A stretch of 9,167 nt of DNA from the NCBI GenBank assembly GCA_934444485.1, contig CAKSCN010000100.1, positions 1 through 9,167 on the forward strand. The letters run 5' to 3'. Both the position numbers and the translations under genes were made by a program. Below the pieces are notes generated by a model that was given only the letters and a program-made list of their open reading frames with translations, was not told the origin of the DNA and did not search any database. Of the stretch, positions 1-6,200 are shown piece by piece. Position 1 is the stretch's first letter, and every line of letters starts with the position of its first letter. The DNA comes from an uncultured Eubacteriales bacterium. Lineage in GTDB: Bacteria > Bacillota > Clostridia > Oscillospirales > CAG-382.

Positions 1-3000
1 ATCGCCAAGGACAGCCACATCACCATAAAGAGCGGTCGCTTCGGCGGCGTTCACGGCGGTACAAGAGGCGGCAATATGCTCGGCAATACCTTCATCACAA
101 TTTATGAGGGCGCAACCGTTGCAGCCGCAAACTCCGGCAACGACACCGGCAGCGATCAGAATACCGACAAGGTGGTCAAGGGTTCGGGCGTAATCAAGCT
201 CGTCGGCGCAAACGTGGACCTCGGTGCAGTATCGCTTCACAAATCGGTTCAGGGTACATGCTACCTCGATCTCACGGAATACACAGGCGAAGTAAAGGAC
301 AAGTGGACTCCTGCCGGAATCACCGTTATCAAGGCGGGTGAAAAGCTTCCAGACGACATTCAGAAGGCGTTCGATAAAGCTCCCGATGTTTACGACCTCT
401 CCGGCGAAAAGAACCTCGTTTACATCTCTGACAGCGGCAATGACGAAAACGACGGCAAGACTCCCGAAACAGCGGTTGCCTCCCTCCCCGGCGCTGTGGC
501 AAGGCTCGGCGAGAGCGGCGGTACTGTTGCGGTCACGGATAAGTTTACATACACGAAATTTATTGATGCACGGGTTCCTCTCAAGATTACGGGAGCTACA
601 AGTAACTCTACGCTTGTGTGGTTGTGCTGGGGTCTTTACGCAAGAAACGGAATCACCGTTGAAAACCTCAAGATGATAATCTCCAAGGATTGGGTGTTTA
701 TCCTCCACTTCGGAAGTCCGGTTCACTTCGGCAAGAATGTTGAGTGTTCTCTCAGAGACGCAAAGACCTACCTCAGCATAAGAGCTGCGGAAAAGGGCGA
801 CTACGCAAGCGTTAACATCGTAATAGACAGCGGTTCGTTTGGAACGATATACACCGGCTCCAAGAACGGAAACATCACCGGTGACTCGAGAGTCGAGATA
901 AACGGCGGCTCTGTTTCCACAATATGCTTCGGAAACGATATCGACAATGAGAACGGCGGTGCTGTAGTCGGCGGCGTACAGGGCAATTCTACCGTTATCC
1001 TCAGAGGCAAGGCGGCGGTTGGCTCCGTAAGAAGCACCGGCACAAACGGCGGCTATTGTATGCTCAACCTTGCAGAGTTCGAGGGTGCAGAACCCAAGAT
1101 GATGTCCGATGACATAGTCATTGAAAGAGAAAACGCCGTTTCAAACAATTCTCTCTATGTAGCGGCATCCGCAAAGCCCGTAAACGGCTACCCCGACGGC
1201 ACGTTCCGTCCCAACAACAACATGAAGATCTCCGAGGCGATAACTGTTGTCGCAAAGGTCGGCGGTCTCACCGAAACATATTCCCCGGCAGGCAAAACCG
1301 CATTTACCGACGTTAAGGATTCCGACTGGTTCTACAACAGCGTAATGTACCTTGAGGAAAAGGGACTTCTCTCCTTCTTCGGCACGGCTCTCCGTCCGAA
1401 CGATCCCATAACGAGAGCAGAGTTCGTCGAGCTTCTTTCCGGCTTTGAGCTTGAAGCGAAGATCGATACCCCCGCATTTACCGATGTAAAGAGCGGCGAC
1501 GCACACAGCGAAGCAATCTTCAAGGCAGCTTCGGCAAAGCTCGTAAACGGTTACTCCGACGGCACCTTCAAGCCCGAGAAAACTATCACGAGAGCCGAGA
1601 TTGTCACCATAATGAACAGACTCGCCTCCAAGAACGTCGTAAAGGCTCATGCGGACAATATTAAGCCCTTCACCGACATCGACGGTCACTGGGCAAGAAA
1701 TGAAATTGTTGCGGCTTCCTGCGACAGCACGACCGACGGTATGGTCATCTGGTACTTCGGCGGCGCAGTTCCCGCAAAGACAGAGGAGGAACTTAAGACG
1801 ATGAACAGCGGACTTACCGCAGGATACCTCGAAGGACTCGATACGTCCGACAAAGCGGCATTCGACAAAAAGCTTGCCGACCTTCAGGCAAAGAGAGTCG
1901 AAGAGATAAGAAACACAAAGACCTCCGTTGAGGTCAAGGGTACAAAGTATTATGTAAGCGCAGCAGGCAACGACTCCGCCGACGGCAAGACTCCCGAAAC
2001 CGCATGGAAGAGCCTGGATAAGGTATCGAATGCAGATCTCAAGGAGGGCGACGGCGTATTCTTCAAGAGAGGCGACCTCTTCAGAGGACTTCTCAGAACC
2101 AAGAAGGGCGTTACCTACTCTGCATACGGCGAGGGTGAGAAGCCGAAGATTTACGGTTCGGCGCGCAACTACTCCGAGTCCGCATTCTGGGATAAGACGA
2201 GCGACGAGAACGTCTACGTTTCCAAGGAAACCTTTACAAACGACGTCGGACTTATCGTGTTCGATGAGGGTGCGGCATGGTCGATAAAGAAGATAACAGA
2301 CGTCGGCGGCTTCGACGGCAAGCTCAAGGCAGACCTCGAGATGTTCCACAACCCCGGTGACAGCAAGCTTTACCTCTATTCAACAAGCGATCCCAACACC
2401 CGCTTCAAGTCCACCGAAATCGCTCCCGGCAGAACACTCGTATCCGGCGACGGCAACGGCGTTGTTATCGATAACCTCTGCCTCAAGTATGCCGGCGCAC
2501 ACGGTATCGGCTACGGAAGTACCGAGAACCTTACCGTCGAGAGCTGCGAAATAGGCTGGATAGGCGGCATGATTCAGTACGGCACGACACGCTACGGCAA
2601 CGCAGTCGAGATTTACGTCAACGCCAAGGACTACTTCATCAGAAACTGTTACATCTACGAAGTATACGACGCCGGCGTTACGCATCAGTACTTCCAGACT
2701 CAGTCGAGCTTCGTAAGAATGGAGAACATTGAGTACTCCGATAACGTAATCACACGCTGCACCTACGATATCGAGTACACCAATGCACAGCCCTCCAACC
2801 TCGGTATTATGAAGGATATACGTATATTCGGCAATATTCTCACCGATTCCGGCGAGGGTTGGGGCAATCAGCGTCCGAGCAGAGGAGACGCCGTAATCAA
2901 GGGCTGGAGCCACACAAGCCGCGGCGAAAACTTCGTCATCACCGACAACATCATAAGCACCTCCTGCAAGGATTCCATGCTTATACACATCGGCGTTGAG

Positions 3001-3162
3001 AAGATGGAGTACCTCCCCGTTGTGAGCGGAAACGTGTTCATCGGCGCAAAGGGCAACAACTTCGGCTTCTACAGCAAGAACGCTCCGAAGCTCCTTACCT
3101 ACGACGAAACCGTAACAAAGTTCACCGTCGGTCTCGACAACAACACATTCATGTACAGATAA
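1..3162 (+). CDS. Large surface protein with tandem beta-helix-like modules and an internal SLH array (5' partial)
   Basis: The reading frame is open from base 1 to the TAA at 3160-3162, giving 1053 residues in the window. The ATG at 76 lies inside a repeated module that begins upstream of it, so it is not taken as the start; the true start and any signal peptide lie outside the window. Residue numbers count from the first codon. Residues 1-111 are the end of a strand-rich module A. Module B (about 141-376) opens with YISDSGNDENDGKTPETA and repeats the pattern of A. SLH repeats fill 388-573. Residues 593-640 are a charged, probably helical linker. Module C (651-1053) opens with YVSAAGNDSADGKTPETA and continues as a right-handed parallel beta-helix, with recurring short strands such as VVIDNLCLKYAG, YFIRNCYIYEVYDAG, IRIFGNILTDSG and FVITDNIIS. 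SLH domains bind pyruvylated secondary wall polymers, so the protein is probably displayed on the cell wall. Beta-helix folds of this type are common in polysaccharide lyases, hydrolases and adhesins, but I cannot identify catalytic residues, so the activity is unknown. The gene ends at a strong terminator. Confidence is high that it is real, and moderate for a carbohydrate-related role. Confidence 0.93.
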   Translation: MAKDSHITIKSGRFGGVHGGTRGGNMLGNTFITIYEGATVAAANSGNDTGSDQNTDKVVKGSGVIKLVGANVDLGAVSLHKSVQGTCYLDLTEYTGEVKDKWTPAGITVIKAGEKLPDDIQKAFDKAPDVYDLSGEKNLVYISDSGNDENDGKTPETAVASLPGAVARLGESGGTVAVTDKFTYTKFIDARVPLKITGATSNSTLVWLCWGLYARNGITVENLKMIISKDWVFILHFGSPVHFGKNVECSLRDAKTYLSIRAAEKGDYASVNIVIDSGSFGTIYTGSKNGNITGDSRVEINGGSVSTICFGNDIDNENGGAVVGGVQGNSTVILRGKAAVGSVRSTGTNGGYCMLNLAEFEGAEPKMMSDDIVIERENAVSNNSLYVAASAKPVNGYPDGTFRPNNNMKISEAITVVAKVGGLTETYSPAGKTAFTDVKDSDWFYNSVMYLEEKGLLSFFGTALRPNDPITRAEFVELLSGFELEAKIDTPAFTDVKSGDAHSEAIFKAASAKLVNGYSDGTFKPEKTITRAEIVTIMNRLASKNVVKAHADNIKPFTDIDGHWARNEIVAASCDSTTDGMVIWYFGGAVPAKTEEELKTMNSGLTAGYLEGLDTSDKAAFDKKLADLQAKRVEEIRNTKTSVEVKGTKYYVSAAGNDSADGKTPETAWKSLDKVSNADLKEGDGVFFKRGDLFRGLLRTKKGVTYSAYGEGEKPKIYGSARNYSESAFWDKTSDENVYVSKETFTNDVGLIVFDEGAAWSIKKITDVGGFDGKLKADLEMFHNPGDSKLYLYSTSDPNTRFKSTEIAPGRTLVSGDGNGVVIDNLCLKYAGAHGIGYGSTENLTVESCEIGWIGGMIQYGTTRYGNAVEIYVNAKDYFIRNCYIYEVYDAGVTHQYFQTQSSFVRMENIEYSDNVITRCTYDIEYTNAQPSNLGIMKDIRIFGNILTDSGEGWGNQRPSRGDAVIKGWSHTSRGENFVITDNIISTSCKDSMLIHIGVEKMEYLPVVSGNVFIGAKGNNFGFYSKNAPKLLTYDETVTKFTVGLDNNTFMYR
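16..333 (+). repeat. Strand-rich module A, diverged copy of module B (5' end outside window)
   Basis: The encoded protein aligns by eye with the segment encoded at about 814-1131. HITIKSGRFGGVHGG matches NIVIDSGSFGTIYTG, and TFITIYEGATV matches SRVEINGGSVS. GVIKLVGANVDLGAV matches STVILRGKAAVGSV, and the ending CYLDLTEYTGEVKDK matches CMLNLAEFEGAEPKM. The short alternating strands with glycine turns suggest beta-helix or beta-roll coils. Function is unknown. Confidence 0.7.
421..1131 (+). repeat. Module B: GND-signature start plus strand-rich coils
   Basis: This complete unit starts with YISDSGNDENDGKTPETA, the type of N-terminal cap signature seen in many bacterial right-handed beta-helix proteins. 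It runs through a series of short beta-strand patterns (VPLKITGATSN, ITVENLKMIIS, VNIVIDSGSFGTI, SRVEINGGSVSTI, STVILRGKAAVGSV) and closes with CMLNLAEFEGAEPKM. Its second half is homologous to module A. Its opening signature is shared with module C at 1951, but the bodies of B and C differ clearly. Confidence 0.7.
451..470 (+). repeat. Exact 20-nt repeat, copy 1 (encodes DGKTPE plus two bases)
   Basis: The sequence gacggcaagactcccgaaac is identical to the copy at 1981-2000. The two are 1530 bp apart, so they lie in the same frame, and both encode DGKTPET within the module-opening signature. Identity of every wobble base, where neighbouring codons differ, fits a fairly recent duplication or local gene conversion. 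Confidence 0.9.
1162..1719 (+). repeat. S-layer homology (SLH) array: half, full, full, half
   Basis: A first half-repeat (1162-1266) encodes VNGYPDGTFRP followed by KISEA in place of the usual TRAE. A full repeat (1300-1440) runs from FTDVKDSDWFYN through LRPNDPITRAEFVELL. A second full repeat (1474-1632) runs from FTDVKSGDAHSEA through VNGYSDGTFKPEKTITRAEIV; it lacks the usual HWA or WYN motif after FTDV. A last half (1666-1719) encodes FTDIDGHWARNEIVAAS. TRAE, present in both full repeats, is the motif associated with binding pyruvylated wall polysaccharide. Half-full-full-half is a common clostridial SLH layout. Here the array sits inside the protein, with about 480 residues after it, and not at a terminus. 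Confidence 0.92.
1951..3159 (+). other. Module C: C-terminal right-handed parallel beta-helix domain
   Basis: This domain of about 400 residues follows the charged linker. It opens with YVSAAGNDSADGKTPETA and AWKSLDKV. It then has an entry region with GDGVFFKRGDLFRG and GEGEKPKIYGS, typical of beta-helix proteins that present a 'restored' polysaccharide-facing surface. From about 2461 onward, coils rich in Asn and aromatic residues recur, including ENLTVESCEIGWIGG, NAVEIYVNAKDYFIRN, IYEVYDAGVTHQ and SFVRMENIEYSDNVITR. Related clostridial proteins are usually annotated only as right-handed beta-helix repeat proteins, and some relatives are polysaccharide lyases. No catalytic triad or calcium site can be assigned by eye, so enzymatic activity is inference only. 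Confidence 0.8.
1981..2000 (+). repeat. Exact 20-nt repeat, copy 2
   Basis: This is the second copy of the 20-mer at 451-470, opening module C. Directly upstream the codons differ (Ser-Ala here, Glu-Asn in copy 1), and directly downstream they differ too (Trp-Lys here, Val-Ala in copy 1), so perfect identity is limited to this core. Confidence 0.9.
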
Positions 3163-3182
3163 CACCGAATAACAAACGCAAA

Positions 3183-3213
3183 GGGGGAGGCACGTGCTTC
3201 CCCCACATTTTTT
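3183..3213 (+). terminator. Intrinsic terminator after the surface-protein gene
   Basis: A 9-bp stem pairs 3183-3191 (GGGGGAGGC) with 3196-3204 (GCTTCCCCC), with one G-U pair and an ACGT loop. After three bases comes a run of six T at 3208-3213. It begins 20 bp after the TAA of the + gene. Read on the - strand the same stem is followed by TTTGCGTTTGTTATT, so it may also end transcription of the opposing gene, though less strongly. Confidence 0.88.
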
Positions 3214-3233
3214 ACGTTCAGCGCCGTGTTTAC

Positions 3234-3264
3234 GTCCTGCGTCGGATTGCGCAGGGCATTTTTT
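3234..3264 (+). terminator. Second hairpin with T-run, overlapping the stop of the opposing gene
   Basis: GTCCTGCG at 3234-3241 pairs with CGCAGGGC at 3250-3257 (8 bp, one G-U pair) around an 8-nt loop. One A and six T (3259-3264) follow. The T-run contributes two bases of the - strand gene's stop codon. In the + direction it would act as a backup terminator that keeps read-through out of the 3' end of the glucan-synthase gene. In the - direction no T-run follows the stem. Confidence 0.6.
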
Positions 3265-6200
3265 ATACCGTCGCTGCCTCCGTGCCGTCCGAACACGAAA
3301 CCTCGGCTTTCAGCTTTCCGCTTTCATTTTGCGAATACCTGACCGAGATGTGTCGGCCTTTTCCGAGATCGATTTCAAGCGTACAGCCGTCAAGGTCATT
3401 TGCAAAGGGCAGCGCCGAAGCGTTTACCGTGATTTTCGGCTTTTCGGTGAGAATATCCGTAAGCTCCGCTCCGAAAACGTACTTTAACATTACCGTTCTG
3501 TACCACCCTGCCGAACCCGTGTACAGACTCCAGCCGCCCCTGCCGAGGTGAGAAGCATTGGTGTATACATCGGCGCACAGAGCATACGGCTCGACCTTGT
3601 AGGAGCGGCTTATATTCTCGCCGAAGACTCCCGAGGTGCGCAGAATCGGGTTTATCGACGAAAAAATGTCCTCGCCCATGGAAATAAGCTCTTTTCTTCT
3701 GCTCTCGTCCTTTTCCGCTCTTGCCGCCGCAAACATTCCCATAGCTCCCCAGACTGCGGCGTGAGTATACTGTCCCCCGTTTTCCCGAAGCCCCGGCGCA
3801 TAGCCCCTGATATATCCCGGGTCGTGACTGTCGGAGGTACCGGTAAACGGCGGCGTGAAGAGGGAGGTCAGACGAAAATCATGATCGTAAAGCATACGGT
3901 AGGCTTCGCAGAGAGCGGAATACGAAAGCTCTGCGTCCGCACCCTTTGTGAGAGGATAAAACGCCTGCGGAAGAAGGTCTATGCGGCATTCTGCATTTTC
4001 GCTCGAACCGAAAGGCGTGCCGTCGTCGAAGAAGCCGCGTATGAAATACTTTCCGCAACTGTCAACGGCGCACACACGGATATTTTCGCCGAGCTTTTCC
4101 GAAAAGCCCACGTACTCTGCGACGGAGCGTCCGCAAATGCCGCACAGATACGAAAAATGCATGCTGTCAAGTACCGTGCGCAGAAACATCGCAAGCCAAA
4201 CGCTCTCGCCCCTGCCGCCCTTGCCGACGCCGTTCAGTCCGTCGCTCCAGTCGCAGCTGCCTATAAGAGGAAGTCCGTGAGGTCCTATGAGCGTCACCGC
4301 ACGCCGCACCGCTCTTTCGAGGTGGTCGAACAGACTCTCGCACCGTGATGTGAGCTTTGCCGAAATATACTTTTCGCTTTCGCCGCGACCAAGCTCTTCA
4401 CCCTCGATATACGGCACTTTTACGTCAAGCACCGCTTTGTCGCCGGTGAACCTCACATATTCGGCGGTCACATATACAAGCCACAGATAGTCGTCCGAAC
4501 AGCGTGAGCGTGAACCTCGGCAGACCGTGCCGTCCGCACCCCTCATGTCGTGCCACCAGTGCAGAACGCCGCCGTCCTCGAATTGCCTTGCCGCCGAGCG
4601 GAGAAGATGTGTGCGTGCGTCACGCAAAAGACTTTTCGACTGCATGAGACACAAAACGTCCTGAAGTCCGTCACGGAAGCCGTATGCGCCGCCTGCCTGA
4701 TAGTAGCCGCATCTGCCGATAAAACGGCTTGCAGCATTCTGATAGGGAAGATATATGCCGAAAAGCTCGCTCATTGCACGTGCATTATCCGACGAAGCCC
4801 CCGAAAGATACATTGACTCCGAGGTGAGCGATTTTCCGAAGCGGTGTGCCTTTTCCTCTTCGCCGTCACGAAGAAGAGCCGACATCATCGAGTCGTATTC
4901 ACGCCGACCGCCGTCACGGCACGCACCGAGTACAAAGCGGTAGCCTCCGTCACCGGCATTCGCCGAAAGAGCCGCAATATCATGCTCCCCCGATGATGAG
5001 CCGCCGTAAAGATGTGAGCTTTCGGTTATCGCCTTTGTTCCGCCGAAGGTGCCGGACGGAGACGCAAGCAGTGTGAGAAAGCCCTGCATCCTGCCGAAGC
5101 CGCCGCTTTCCGAAACCGCCGGACGAAACCGCACCGTGCCGTTGCCGACCGAAAAGAGTATGCGTGACGCAGACGCCGCACCTCCGCAGACACCGGCACT
5201 CCTTGCCGCACTTCCCATTACCGGCTTTACTGCCATGCAGAGACGTGTCCCCTCGGTTTCGGCTTTGTCGGAACGCCTCTCGAGATTTACGTCAATGACT
5301 TTCGCACGGTATTTTTCGCACACGAAAACCGATATCTCAAAGCCGAAGCCGCCGGCGCACCCAGTGTATCTGCACCCTCCGGGAAAGTACTCCGCTTTTT
5401 CTGATACGGCGCACAAATCAAACACCTCGCCGCTTTGCGTGAAGAGCAATAACCTCTCGCCGTCGGGACGTGAATAAAGGTCGCACAGCCCTCCCGTAAG
5501 ACGCTTTTCGGACGAATTGCCGCAGAACGTAAAGCCGAGAGAATCCTGCGTGACAAGAGAAGCGATGTTCTTTCCGGCGAGTACGTGCGAATACGGCGAC
5601 GGAAATTTATGCTCTGCCTTTTCGACGGTGAACCCCTTTTCGGTGAACCTGCCGCCGGCGACGCTTATTCCTCCTTTGCCGCCCGTTTGGGGTGCTGTGA
5701 CTTTCGTCACGGGGATTTTTACGTCGGAAACGCCGTCCGTGTTTCGGCTTTCGCAGGGAAGCTTTGACGAGTTGATGACGTATGACGCACTTGCACACGC
5801 TTCAACGGCGGCACACTCCGCATCCGTCGAATTCACAAAGTATATGCCGGACTCCGAGGCACCCGGGAACATTGACTCCGACGCCGCCTCGAGTGCTCTG
5901 CGAAAGGGTGCGTCATAGCCGGAAATTTCCGAGTACACAATGCAAAGATCAAGCTTCAGTCCGACTAAAGCTGCAAGACGTGCCGCAGCAAGAAAGGCTT
6001 TCGCCTCGTGAATAAACGCCGCCGACGGGAGTCTGAGAACCGCAATGGGGTAATCTCCCGATATGCCGTATTTCCATATTTCGCCGTAATCCGCCGTTCT
6101 GAAAGCAGACTTTGCGCTTGAACTGCCAATACTGTGCGAACCGAAGAACGCCGCCTCGGAAATAACACTTTTTGCCGACGAAAGACGTGCGCCTGCGGTC

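Noticed and set aside
76..78. ATG at 76 as the gene start
   Set aside because: The frame is open to base 1, the upstream codons encode the first strands of a module repeated later in the protein, and no ribosome binding site or signal peptide follows.
1162..1719. SLH array looking circularly permuted (C-terminal half first, N-terminal half last)
   Set aside because: Starting at a GYPDGTF half-repeat and ending with a FTD..W half-repeat is a familiar layout in clostridial SLH proteins, so it is not evidence of a new rearrangement.
1141..2349. Long - strand open frame (402 codons) antisense to the SLH region
   Set aside because: It lies wholly within the well-supported + gene, its translation is cysteine- and leucine-rich with no recognisable motif, and it arises because the + codons rarely give reverse-strand stops. 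The same applies to the - strand frame at 2380-3165.
3548..4348. + strand open frame of 266 codons inside the glucan-synthase gene
   Set aside because: It is antisense to the most conserved GH94 motifs, its translation is basic and featureless, and many similar shadow frames occur along 3500-9060.
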